A stretch of 64,000 bases of DNA, from positions 3,348,001 to 3,412,000 of the forward strand of contig OZ254079.1 in NCBI GenBank assembly GCA_965267475.1. Direction: 5' to 3'. A program made the position numbers and the translations under genes. This DNA comes from JBCBKU01 sp965267475. Its GTDB lineage: Bacteria > Pseudomonadota > Alphaproteobacteria > Rhodobacterales > Rhodobacteraceae. Of this stretch, positions 6,956 to 15,339 are shown piece by piece (positions within the stretch are counted from its first letter, which is position 1; each line of letters begins with the position of its first letter). The notes below the pieces were generated by a model. It saw nothing but the letters and a program-made list of their open reading frames with translations. It ran no database searches and was not told where the DNA came from.

Positions 6956-8974
6956 ATGACGATTGACGAGCTCAAAGCCTCCCACCCCGATCACTGGAAA
7001 AAGGCGGCTGCGTTGCGTGTGCTGGCCATGGATGCTGTGCAAGCCGCGAATTCGGGCCACCCGGGCATGCCGATGGGCATGGCCGACGTGGCGACGGTGC
7101 TGTTCGAAAAACACCTGACATTCGACGCGGCGGATCCCGACTGGCCCGACCGTGACCGGTTCGTTCTCTCGGCGGGCCATGGCTCGATGCTGCTCTATGG
7201 GCTTTTGCACCTGACGGGCTATGCGGACATGACCATCGAGCAAGTGAAGAACTTCCGCCAGATGGGATCGATCACGGCAGGGCATCCGGAATACGGCCAC
7301 GCGAAAGGGATTGAAACGACGACGGGACCGCTTGGCCAGGGCATCGCGACCGCTGTGGGCATGGCCATGGCCGAGGAGCATCTTCGCGCGAAGTTCGGCA
7401 AGAAGGTCGTGGATCACTACACCTACGTGATCGCGGGTGACGGCTGCCTGATGGAAGGCGTCAGTCATGAAGCCATTGGTTTGGCGGGCAAGCAAAAGCT
7501 TAGCCGCCTGATCGTCCTTTGGGATGACAACAATATCTCGATCGATGGTGAGGTGAACCTGTCTGACGTCACCGACCAGAAAAAACGGTTTGAGGCCGCG
7601 GGTTGGAATGTGCTGGCCTGCGACGGGCATGACCCCGACGGCATCGATGCGGCCCTGACAAAGGCCAAATCCTCGGGCCGCCCGACCATGATCGCCTGCA
7701 CATCCCATATCGGCTTCGGTTCGCCCAACAAACAGGACACGAAGGGCGCCCATGGCTCGCCCCTTGGCCCGGACGAAATTTCCAAGGTGCGCGACATCTA
7801 TGGTTGGTCCCATGCCCCGTTCGAGATCCCGGCAGACATCAAATCCGCATGGGAAGCGATCGGCGGCCGGGGCGGTCAGGCCCGGGCGGAATGGAAGACC
7901 CGGTTCGACGGGCTTTCGGCCGGCCGTCAGGCTGAGTTTTCGCGCGTCATCGCGGGCACGCCCCCAAAACGCCTGACCAGCGCGGTGCGAAACTTCAAGA
8001 AGGCCACTTCCGCCGATGCACCGAAGATGGCGACGCGCAAGGCGTCGGAAATGGCGCTGACCGCGATCAACCCGGTGATGCCGGAAACCATGGGCGGGTC
8101 CGCTGACTTGACCGGGTCCAACAACACGTTGACCCCCGATCTAGGGATCTACGACGCCACGAACCGGCGCGGGCGTTATGTCCATTTCGGGATCCGGGAA
8201 CATGGCATGGCGGCAGCCATGAACGGGCTCGCGCTGCATGGTGGCGTCAAACCATATGGCGGTACTTTCCTTGTGTTCACCGACTATATGCGCGGCGCGA
8301 TGCGGCTTTCGTCACTGATGGGCGTGCCCGTCACCTATGTGATGACGCATGACTCGATCGGCCTCGGCGAAGACGGCCCGACCCACCAGCCGGTCGAGCA
8401 CCTTGCCCTGTTGCGCGCCACACCGAACATGAATGTCTTCCGCCCCGCCGACGCGGTGGAAACGGCTGAGGCCTGGGAACTGGCGCTGTCATCCGAAGCG
8501 ACACCGTCGACGCTGGCCCTGTCACGCCAGGGCCTGCCCACCGTCAGAACCAAGCACACCAACAAGAACTTGACCGCTCAGGGCGCCTATGTGCTTGCCG
8601 AGGCCGAGAACAAACGCCGGGCTATCCTGATGGCGTCCGGATCCGAAGTTGAAATCGCCCTGGCCGCCAAGGCATTGCTGGAAGCCGAAGGGATCGGCGT
8701 GCGCGTCGTCTCGATGCCCTGCATGGAGCTCTTCGCCGCAGCCGATGACGCCTATCGCAAACGCGTGCTGCCCGGCGGCCCGGTCCGCGTGGCCATCGAA
8801 GCGGGCGTCCGCCAGGGCTGGGACCGCTGGCTGCTGGCCGAACGCGGACGCGAAGCCAAAGCCGCCTTCATCGGGATGGAGGGGTTCGGTGCCTCCGCCC
8901 CTGCCCCAGAACTTTATGAACATTTCGGCATTACAGCCCAAGCCACGGCAGAGGCTGTCAAAGCCATGCTGTAA
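6956..8974 (+). CDS. tkt: Transketolase, 672 aa
   Basis: A thiamine-diphosphate enzyme that moves two-carbon units between sugar phosphates in the pentose phosphate and Calvin-type pathways. The TPP motif GDGCLMEGVSHEA ends downstream at DDNNISIDG; the pyrimidine-binding block is FGIREHGMAAAMNG; the N-terminal HPGMPMGMAD and SAGHGSMLLYG are typical. Full length for the family. It is followed by a small ORF and gap, so the cluster groups central carbon metabolism. Confidence 0.97.
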   Translation: MTIDELKASHPDHWKKAAALRVLAMDAVQAANSGHPGMPMGMADVATVLFEKHLTFDAADPDWPDRDRFVLSAGHGSMLLYGLLHLTGYADMTIEQVKNFRQMGSITAGHPEYGHAKGIETTTGPLGQGIATAVGMAMAEEHLRAKFGKKVVDHYTYVIAGDGCLMEGVSHEAIGLAGKQKLSRLIVLWDDNNISIDGEVNLSDVTDQKKRFEAAGWNVLACDGHDPDGIDAALTKAKSSGRPTMIACTSHIGFGSPNKQDTKGAHGSPLGPDEISKVRDIYGWSHAPFEIPADIKSAWEAIGGRGGQARAEWKTRFDGLSAGRQAEFSRVIAGTPPKRLTSAVRNFKKATSADAPKMATRKASEMALTAINPVMPETMGGSADLTGSNNTLTPDLGIYDATNRRGRYVHFGIREHGMAAAMNGLALHGGVKPYGGTFLVFTDYMRGAMRLSSLMGVPVTYVMTHDSIGLGEDGPTHQPVEHLALLRATPNMNVFRPADAVETAEAWELALSSEATPSTLALSRQGLPTVRTKHTNKNLTAQGAYVLAEAENKRRAILMASGSEVEIALAAKALLEAEGIGVRVVSMPCMELFAAADDAYRKRVLPGGPVRVAIEAGVRQGWDRWLLAERGREAKAAFIGMEGFGASAPAPELYEHFGITAQATAEAVKAML

Positions 8975-8998
8975 CCCCGGGCAAAAAGGAGCAGGGTC

Positions 8999-9139
8999 AT
9001 CACCAATACCGTCGCCATTGGCCTATCCGTGCTGATCCTGCTTCTACTCGGGCTCAATTTCGTGTTGGGGCTGGACGCCCACGTCTTCCTGGGCAAAAAG
9101 TTCCTCGACCTCATTGAATGGTTGGCCTTCTGGCGGTGA
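8999..9139 (+). CDS. Small membrane protein between tkt and gap, apparent AUC start, 46 aa
   Basis: The frame runs open from the tkt stop to TGA at 9137-9139 and encodes TNTVAIGLSVLILLLLGLN, then a tail ending KKFLDLIEWLAFWR. A short membrane ORF with this C-terminus is, to my knowledge, common at the tkt-gap junction in Rhodobacteraceae. No ATG, GTG or TTG lies upstream in frame. ATC at 8999 sits 7 bases after AAGGAG and just where relatives place Met-Thr-Asn, so AUC is the likely initiator. The first normal start (GTG at codon 12) would cut the membrane helix. One membrane pass; function unknown. Confidence 0.65.
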   Translation: MTNTVAIGLSVLILLLLGLNFVLGLDAHVFLGKKFLDLIEWLAFWR

Positions 9140-9170
9140 CGCCCGGGCCAAAACAACAGGAGATATCATT

Positions 9171-10175
9171 ATGGCCGTCAAAGTGGCGATCAACGGGTTT
9201 GGACGGATCGGGCGGAACGTGCTCCGCGCCATCATTGAGTCTGGCCGCAAGGACATCGAAGTCGTGGCCATCAACGATCTCGGCCCGGTCGAGACCAACG
9301 CACACCTGCTGCGGTATGACAGCGTGCATGGCCGCTTCCCGGTCAAGGTGAAGTCCGGCAAGGACTGGATCGATGTGGGCCGCGGCAAGATGAAGGTGAC
9401 GGCCCTTCGCAACCCGGCGGATCTGCCCTGGGCCGATGTGGATGTGGTGCTTGAGTGCACGGGCATCTTCACCTCGAAGGAGGCCTGCCAGGCCCATCTG
9501 GAAAACGGATCAAGCCGGGTTTTGATTTCTGCCCCAGGCGCGGATGCCGATAAGACGATCGTCTTTGGCGTGAACAACAAGACGCTGACGAAAAAAGACA
9601 TCGTGGTCTCGAACGCATCCTGCACCACGAACTGCCTTGCCCCGGTGGCCAAAGTCCTGAACGACGCCATCGGCATCAAGAAGGGTTTCATGACGACGAT
9701 CCACAGCTACACCGGCGACCAGCCGACGCTGGATACGTATCACAAAGACCTCTACCGCGCGCGGGCGGCGGCCATGAACATGATCCCGACCTCGACCGGT
9801 GCGGCCAAGGCCGTGGGCCTTGTGCTGCCCGAGCTGAAAGGCAAGCTCGACGGCGTGGCGATCCGGGTGCCTACCCCGAACGTCTCGGTGGTCGACCTGA
9901 CGTTCGAGGCCAAGAAGAAGACAACGGTCGAGGCCGTGAATACCGCCATCAAGGAAGCCGCACGCAAAGGTCCGTTGAAGGGTATCCTTGGCTTCACGGA
10001 AGAACCGCTCGTCTCGAACGACTTCAACCACGATCCGCACTCGTCGATCTTCCACATGGACCAGACCAAAGTCATGGACGGCACCATGGTCCGGATCTTG
10101 ACGTGGTATGACAACGAATGGGGCTTCTCGAACCGCATGGGCGATACCGCCGTTGCAATGGGCAGGCTTATCTAA
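9171..10175 (+). CDS. gap: Glyceraldehyde-3-phosphate dehydrogenase, type I, 334 aa
   Basis: The N-terminal Rossmann motif INGFGRIGRN, the AINDLG element (Asp favouring NAD), and the catalytic SNASCTTNCLAP with Cys151 identify GAPDH. WYDNEWGFSNRM is near the C-terminus. The enzyme oxidises glyceraldehyde-3-phosphate to 1,3-bisphosphoglycerate, or the reverse in gluconeogenesis. The start follows CAGGAG with an 8-base gap. It lies downstream of tkt and the small AUC-start ORF and ends at a strong terminator (10201-10233). Confidence 0.98.
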   Translation: MAVKVAINGFGRIGRNVLRAIIESGRKDIEVVAINDLGPVETNAHLLRYDSVHGRFPVKVKSGKDWIDVGRGKMKVTALRNPADLPWADVDVVLECTGIFTSKEACQAHLENGSSRVLISAPGADADKTIVFGVNNKTLTKKDIVVSNASCTTNCLAPVAKVLNDAIGIKKGFMTTIHSYTGDQPTLDTYHKDLYRARAAAMNMIPTSTGAAKAVGLVLPELKGKLDGVAIRVPTPNVSVVDLTFEAKKKTTVEAVNTAIKEAARKGPLKGILGFTEEPLVSNDFNHDPHSSIFHMDQTKVMDGTMVRILTWYDNEWGFSNRMGDTAVAMGRLI

Positions 10176-10200
10176 GTCTTTTCAATTATTTAACGGATGT

Positions 10201-10233
10201 GGGCGCGAGGGGAATCTCGCGCCCATTTCTTTT
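10201..10233 (+). terminator. Rho-independent terminator after gap
   Basis: A perfect 9-bp stem (GGGCGCGAG with CTCGCGCCC, loop of six) is followed by ATTTCTTTT, 25 bases past the gap stop. Confidence 0.92.
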
Positions 10234-10315
10234 GCAAAGACGCAAGAACTGATGATTTCTTGTGCAAACGTAGATCTGCGTCATACTGCCTGCATTGCAA
10301 TGCAGAGACATTTTC

Positions 10316-11668
10316 ATGGCCAGATCGCTGACATTCACACTCTTGATCGGGCTTTTCCTCTTCGGCTGCTGGATCGCCGCCGGCTTTGCGCTGCCCGATT
10401 GGCAGGGGTTGTTTCACAGCGGGTTTGGCTTGTTGTTCGGCGGGGGACTGGCGCTGGCCTTCGCGCTTATTGTTGGGGCTATGATGCCAGGCGCGGCCAC
10501 TGGCACAGATACCCGGAATGGCTGCCTCGTCGCTTTTGTCGGCCTGCAACCGGACGGCCGGCGCGGCTCGAGCGGATCGGCGGTGCCTCCGGCGCGCAGA
10601 ACTGAGATCGCGGAAAGGACCCGCCGGGCGCTCAAGGAACCGCATTTGCCGGTTTCTATCTTCGGTCCGGATCAATGGAGCGCCAAGGGTTGGGATTGGC
10701 GCACCACGGACAAGAACGCTCCAATCAAGGGGGAGACCCAGAACGCCGCGCAAAGCTGTCTGCGAAAGTTGGGGGCCCCAAAACCTATTGTCCGGGCCGT
10801 CACGAGAGACAAGGACACCGCCGTTTTTTCATCTGGCGACAAGGCGCTCGTGCTTGGTGTGCGGTTGAAAAAGCTCCACGGATTTGACCTTGGTCCATTG
10901 GAATTTCCGTCGAAAGACTTGCCCCAGACACCCGCCGTCCATACCAAAACTGCCCAGCCAGCCATGGCCGGCAAAGGTCCTAACATCGAAATCATTCTTG
11001 GGTTTTGGATTCATCCGGAAGGATCGTTGGTCGGCGATGCCGTAACGGTTACGGATCTGCGCGGCCCCGAAAGCATCCGGGACAGGCTTCGATCGGAACT
11101 CGACCTCGAAGACGCACCGACCATCGTGTTCGATCCGGACGACTGGGGGCAGCCTCCGATCCATCACGCCGAGGACATCCGAAGGAACAATATTCTGTCC
11201 GAGATAGTCACTTCGGTAACCCTCAAACTCGGCGGACTTGAAACCGACTGGACCGTATCCGAGCCGTTTCTTCATGGAGAATTCGAAAATTTGACCTTCC
11301 CAGCTTCAGGGCGTGTGCTTCTGTTTCGTGGAATAAAGGTGCCGCGCAACGGTCTTGGAAAGCTCGGCCCAATGCTGGACCCGCCCGTATATCCCGAGGC
11401 TGCGCCGGACCCTGACCTGCCCGAGACGTTCACTTGCGACATTTGCTCTGATAAGACCCCGGGCAGCCAGATGCGCACCGTGACCTCTTCCGACATGAAG
11501 CGCCTGACCGGGGATGGTTTTTTGCCAACCCACCTGCCCGCGATGGTCCGGGACATGGCAGATTCTGACGCCGAATTGCGGACCGCATGGGCCGTGATTG
11601 TCGTCTCAAACCACACGGATTGGGGTCTCTGCCCGCGCTGCGATTCGGAAGTCCGGGCGCTGCTGTAG
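10316..11668 (+). CDS. Membrane-anchored protein with C-terminal Cys4 ribbon, 450 aa, unknown function
   Basis: Two N-terminal hydrophobic segments (LTFTLLIGLFLFGCWIAAGF and LLFGGGLALAFALIVGAMM) are followed by about 300 soluble residues without a recognised domain. Near the C-terminus are two Cys pairs, CDIC (374-377) and CPRC (439-442), separated by about 60 residues, which could form one zinc-binding ribbon. The start could be ATG 10295 or 10316; 10316 puts the basic residue just before the membrane helix. It stands alone between gap and the DUF1127 gene, with its own terminator candidate. No function can be assigned. Confidence 0.75.
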   Translation: MARSLTFTLLIGLFLFGCWIAAGFALPDWQGLFHSGFGLLFGGGLALAFALIVGAMMPGAATGTDTRNGCLVAFVGLQPDGRRGSSGSAVPPARRTEIAERTRRALKEPHLPVSIFGPDQWSAKGWDWRTTDKNAPIKGETQNAAQSCLRKLGAPKPIVRAVTRDKDTAVFSSGDKALVLGVRLKKLHGFDLGPLEFPSKDLPQTPAVHTKTAQPAMAGKGPNIEIILGFWIHPEGSLVGDAVTVTDLRGPESIRDRLRSELDLEDAPTIVFDPDDWGQPPIHHAEDIRRNNILSEIVTSVTLKLGGLETDWTVSEPFLHGEFENLTFPASGRVLLFRGIKVPRNGLGKLGPMLDPPVYPEAAPDPDLPETFTCDICSDKTPGSQMRTVTSSDMKRLTGDGFLPTHLPAMVRDMADSDAELRTAWAVIVVSNHTDWGLCPRCDSEVRALL

Positions 11669-11987
11669 CGCCCGAAGCACCGTTTGATTCGTGTCCGGAA
11701 GGCCGGATCCGGCGACCGCTAAAAACGCGAATTTCTGCATTCGCGAGATTTTTCGCTTTTTGGCCAAAGCAGATGCGAGATTTTGCCAAATTCTCACGCT
11801 GCATGCGCAAAGAATTGGCAATTTACTCAGGAAAAGCCGTTCACAAACAGTAAATTACGGCCAGATTGCGCCATTCCATTTCTGCATAGCAGCATCGCAC
11901 TTTTGTCAGTTGTTTAGCGCTAACACAGGTCCATATTCGTCTCGTGAGACAGAGCAAAACGCCACACCAACCGAAAGGACCGGCACT
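11669..11987. other. Intergenic stretch with inverted repeat; promoter region of next gene
   Basis: A perfect 7-bp inverted repeat (CGCGAAT, six-base loop, ATTCGCG; 11726-11745) is followed by T-rich sequence and may terminate the preceding gene. Further A/T-rich bases contain imperfect repeats of GCGAGATTTT and GCCAAA. GAAAGGACC before 11988 is a ribosome-binding site. No gene seen. Confidence 0.45.
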
Positions 11988-12152
11988 ATGAACACCTTGT
12001 TCTCAAAGCTGAAAACCGCCGCCCAAAAGCGTGCGGCATACAACCGGACTGTGTACGAGATCGAGCATATGCCGCTCGATATCGCGCTGGATTTGAACAT
12101 CTATCGCGGCGACGCACACCGGATCGCGCGGCAAGCCGTTTACGGCGCATAA
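11988..12152 (+). CDS. DUF1127-like small protein, 54 aa
   Basis: The sequence MNTLFSKLKTAAQKRAAYNR then VYEIEHMPLDIALDLNIYRG and a terminal ARQAVYGA follows the layout of small Rhodobacterales DUF1127-type proteins: basic N-terminal helix, an L-to-DLxI block, then a YG end. Some members of that family affect RNA turnover or phosphate and carbon metabolism. The ribosome-binding site is GAAAGGA and a terminator follows, so it is a monocistronic unit. It is one of three such genes in the window. Confidence 0.75.
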   Translation: MNTLFSKLKTAAQKRAAYNRTVYEIEHMPLDIALDLNIYRGDAHRIARQAVYGA

Positions 12153-12175
12153 CCAACGCGCACGGAAGAATTCCC

Positions 12176-12207
12176 GGCGGCCATTCCGACAGGATTGGCC
12201 GCCTTTT
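12176..12207 (+). terminator. Rho-independent terminator after the DUF1127-like gene
   Basis: GGCGGCCA pairs with TGGCCGCC (the stem extends with one mismatch to 12 bp) and is followed by TTTT. It lies between this gene and the convergent coaD and may serve both. Confidence 0.85.
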
Positions 12208-12217
12208 CATGTCCGGA

Positions 12218-12709
12218 TCACCGCAACCGGGCCAGCAGCGCCTGTTCGACGGTCGGTGTCACAAATTTCGAGATGTCGCCTCCCAGCCGCGCGATTTCCT
12301 TGACCAGTTTCGATGCAATCGCCTGATGTTCCGCATCGGCCATCAGAAACACCGTCTCGATGGAATCGTCCAACTGGCGGTTCATGCCAACCATCTGAAA
12401 TTCATACTCAAAATCAGCAACAGCCCGCAGACCGCGAATGATGATTGATGCGCCGACATCCCGCGCGCAATCGATCAGCAGGTTCTCGAAGGGATGCGCG
12501 ACGATTTCGACGCCGAACTCTTTCGCCGCCCAGGCGCTTTCGGATTCGACCATCGCCACGCGTTCTTCCAGCGAGAACATCGGCCCCTTGTCGCGATTGA
12601 TTGCCACCCCGATCACGAGCCTGTCCACCAGCGACGATGCCCGTCGAATAATATCGAGATGCCCAAGTGTTACCGGATCGAACGTGCCCGGATACAAACC
12701 AATACGCAT
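12218..12709 (-). CDS. coaD: Phosphopantetheine adenylyltransferase CoaD, 163 aa
   Basis: MRIGLYPGTFDPVTLGHLD carries the TxGH nucleotidyltransferase motif (His17), and IIIRGLRAVADFEYEFQM is the family's second signature. The enzyme makes dephospho-CoA from ATP and 4'-phosphopantetheine. The start at 12709 gives the canonical N-terminus; longer frames upstream add unrelated residues. Length 163 aa is standard. Convergent with the DUF1127-like gene. Confidence 0.97.
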   Translation of the reverse strand: MRIGLYPGTFDPVTLGHLDIIRRASSLVDRLVIGVAINRDKGPMFSLEERVAMVESESAWAAKEFGVEIVAHPFENLLIDCARDVGASIIIRGLRAVADFEYEFQMVGMNRQLDDSIETVFLMADAEHQAIASKLVKEIARLGGDISKFVTPTVEQALLARLR

Positions 12710-13173
12710 GGCGCCTCGCCGAAATCTTCTGTCCCCCGTGGGAGTTAAGCCACGCACCACCGCCCTTGTCCACAGGCGGCGCGCATTTACTCTGTTCACG
12801 GCCTGCCCGGAAATGTGGTGGTCCTCACCGGTAGAGGAGATGCTTCATTCGGAAATAGCCCACGGTTCGTCGATCTGATCGACGCTTGATTTGATCTGCG
12901 GGACAATTTGCCGACCGGCCAGAATCGGCATTCCGATTCAATGCCTTACGCGATCTCCACTGAGTTTTCGCACATCCGTTGCCACGAACATCTGATAGAT
13001 GTCGTTTGCGAATTTGGATTGAACTTCAGACGGACTGGGTTTGGCGCGGCTGCCATCAGGCTACTTGTCCCGGCCGCACATTGCGCCCTGAATTCTATAC
13101 GGCAAGACGAACGACGGTGGCCGCAGATCCCGCGGCGCCACAAGGCCCAGTATCTGAAAACATCCTTACGGGC
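12710..13173. other. Gene-free stretch, about 460 bases
   Basis: It lies between the coaD start and the end of the CBS gene, both on the minus strand, so coaD's promoter should be here. Open frames of 60-90 codons exist on both strands but have no ribosome-binding site or recognisable product. No clear hairpin or RNA gene was seen. Confidence 0.45.
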
Positions 13174-13608
13174 TCAATAGCCCATGATCATGCCTTCCAG
13201 GGCCTCGTTTTCCGCTGTGACTTCACTCAGTCGATACTTCACGACGTCGCCCAGGGTAACCAGCCCTACCATCTTGCCGTCCTCGACCACTGGCATGTGC
13301 CGGAACCGGCCGCCGGTCATTTTGGCCAGGACTTCATCGGACTTCTGAGACTTGGTCGCGGTCACAAGCTTGGTTGTCATCATGTCGGCCACCTGATCTT
13401 CCAGGCAGGCCGGGCCGCGGCGCCCGATTTCGCGGACAATGTCGCGTTCCGACAAAATGCCCTCGGCCACATCGCCTGACGTCGAAACGACAAGCGAACC
13501 GATCCGCTTTTCCGACAATAGACGGGCTGCGTCTGACACCTTGGCATCCGGGCGCACCGTGACGACATCGGCAGAGCCCTTGGATTGGAGGATTTTGGAG
13601 ACTGTCAT
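13174..13608 (-). CDS. Protein with two CBS domains, 144 aa
   Basis: Two tandem CBS motifs fill the protein: VVTVRPDAKVSDAARLLSEK with GILSERDIVREI, and MMTTKLVTATKSQKSDEVL with RFRHMPVVEDGKMVGLVTLG. Such stand-alone CBS pairs bind adenine nucleotides and act as energy or redox sensors on partner proteins. Which partner is regulated here is not evident. The ATG at 13608 follows AAGAGG. Divergent from mmsA. Confidence 0.92.
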   Translation of the reverse strand: MTVSKILQSKGSADVVTVRPDAKVSDAARLLSEKRIGSLVVSTSGDVAEGILSERDIVREIGRRGPACLEDQVADMMTTKLVTATKSQKSDEVLAKMTGGRFRHMPVVEDGKMVGLVTLGDVVKYRLSEVTAENEALEGMIMGY

Positions 13609-13798
13609 CCAACACCTCTTTCTAACAAAAATGTGATCCCAGCCTGCGCGCGCACCAGCCGACCTGTCAAGTCGCGCCGGTATGCCCGTGGGTCCTGGCG
13701 CAGACCGCCGCCGGTGCCAGATGGGAAATGCGAAACTTGGCCCTTTAACCCGGAAACACAGCAGGACTATTCTGCGCGCATCTCGAGGGGAGGATTCC

Positions 13799-15298
13799 AT
13801 GGAAGAGTTGTCGCATTTCATCAACGGTGCCCGCGTATCCGGCACATCCGGACGCTTTGCCGATGTCTACAACCCGGCCACGGGCGAAGTTCAGGCAAAG
13901 GTTCCCTTGGCCTCTAAGGAAGAACTTGATGCGGCGGTGGCCAAGGCGTCAGAGGCACAGGTTGCCTGGGGGGCCACAAACCCGCAACGCCGGGCGAGGG
14001 TACTGATGGAGTTCGTGCGGCTCTTGAACCGGGATATGGACAAACTGGCCGAGGCCCTGTCGCGCGAACACGGCAAAACCCTTCCCGATGCCAAGGGCGA
14101 TGTTCAGCGGGGTCTGGAAGTGGCAGAGTTCTGCATCGGTGCGCCACATCTTCTGAAGGGCGAGTTCACCGACAGCGCGGGCCCCGGCATCGATATGTAT
14201 TCGATGCGCCAAGCCCTTGGCGTGGTTGCAGGAATAACGCCCTTCAACTTTCCGGCGATGATCCCGATGTGGAAGTTTTGTCCTGCGATTGCATGCGGCA
14301 ATGCATTCATTTTGAAACCCTCTGAACGAGACCCGTCGGTCCCTCTGATGTTGGCAGAATTGATGCAAGAGGCGGGTTTGCCCGACGGCGTGTTGCAGGT
14401 CGTCAATGGCGATAAAGAGGCCGTCGACGCGATCCTCGACAATGACACGATCATGGCGGTTGGTTTCGTCGGTTCGACGCCGATCGCCGAATACATCTAT
14501 TCGCGGGGCTGTGCGAACGGCAAACGCGTCCAATGCTTTGGCGGTGCCAAGAACCATATGATCGTCATGCCGGACGCCGATATGGACCAGGCAGCGGACG
14601 CGTTGGTGGGCGCTGGCTATGGCGCTGCCGGCGAACGCTGCATGGCGATCTCGGTGGCGGTTCCGGTGGGCGAAGAAACCGCCGACCGGCTGGTGGAAAA
14701 GCTTGTCCCGCGCATCGAAAAGCTGAAGGTTGGCCCGTATACAGCCGGCGATGACGTGGATTTCGGACCGCTTGTCACTGCCGCGGCGCGTGATCGGGCC
14801 CTCGGCCTTGTCGAATCCGGGATCGCCCAGGGTGCGGACCTTGTGGTCGATGGCCGGAATTTCAGCATGCAAGGGTATGAGGACGGCTTCTTCATGGGGC
14901 CGCATCTGTTCGACAAGGTGACCCGCGACATGGACATTTACCGCCAAGAGATCTTTGCCCCGGTCCTTTCCACGGTGCGCGCGTCGTCTTATGAAGACGC
15001 GCTGGCCCACGCGATGGACCACGAATACGGAAACGGCACAGCGATCTTCACGCGCGACGGCGACACGGCACGCGACTTTGCGAACAGGATCAATATCGGC
15101 ATGGTGGGCGTGAATGTCCCCATCCCCGTGCCGCTGGCCTATCACACCTTCGGCGGCTGGAAGAAATCCGGCTTCGGCGACCTGAACCAGCACGGACCGG
15201 ACGCTTTCCGGTTCTACACGCGAACCAAGACGGTCACGGCACGCTGGCCAAGCGGACTGAAGGAAGGCGGAGAGTTCCACTTCAAGCAAATGGACTAA
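13799..15298 (+). CDS. mmsA: Methylmalonate-semialdehyde dehydrogenase (CoA-acylating), 499 aa
   Basis: An aldehyde dehydrogenase with catalytic Cys281 in GAAGERCMAIS and the MMSDH-type ITPFNFPAMIPMWKF block. It converts methylmalonate semialdehyde to propionyl-CoA in valine degradation (and malonate semialdehyde to acetyl-CoA). The start at 13799 follows a GAGGGGAGG ribosome-binding site and gives the canonical MEELSHFINGARVSG. The other valine-pathway genes are nearby (17461-20515) but separated by ybdK and a secreted protein. Confidence 0.95.
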   Translation: MEELSHFINGARVSGTSGRFADVYNPATGEVQAKVPLASKEELDAAVAKASEAQVAWGATNPQRRARVLMEFVRLLNRDMDKLAEALSREHGKTLPDAKGDVQRGLEVAEFCIGAPHLLKGEFTDSAGPGIDMYSMRQALGVVAGITPFNFPAMIPMWKFCPAIACGNAFILKPSERDPSVPLMLAELMQEAGLPDGVLQVVNGDKEAVDAILDNDTIMAVGFVGSTPIAEYIYSRGCANGKRVQCFGGAKNHMIVMPDADMDQAADALVGAGYGAAGERCMAISVAVPVGEETADRLVEKLVPRIEKLKVGPYTAGDDVDFGPLVTAAARDRALGLVESGIAQGADLVVDGRNFSMQGYEDGFFMGPHLFDKVTRDMDIYRQEIFAPVLSTVRASSYEDALAHAMDHEYGNGTAIFTRDGDTARDFANRINIGMVGVNVPIPVPLAYHTFGGWKKSGFGDLNQHGPDAFRFYTRTKTVTARWPSGLKEGGEFHFKQMD

Positions 15299-15339
15299 CC
15301 CTGCAGGGTGCCGTTAGGCTCCCTTTTGGGGGGACGGAT

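Noticed and set aside
12710..13173. Possible tRNA or small gene in the coaD-CBS gap
   Set aside because: No cloverleaf, no TTCGA-type T arm and no frame with a ribosome-binding site could be found by eye.
13949..15289. A 446-codon open frame antisense to mmsA
   Set aside because: Same cause; no ribosome-binding site or recognisable protein.
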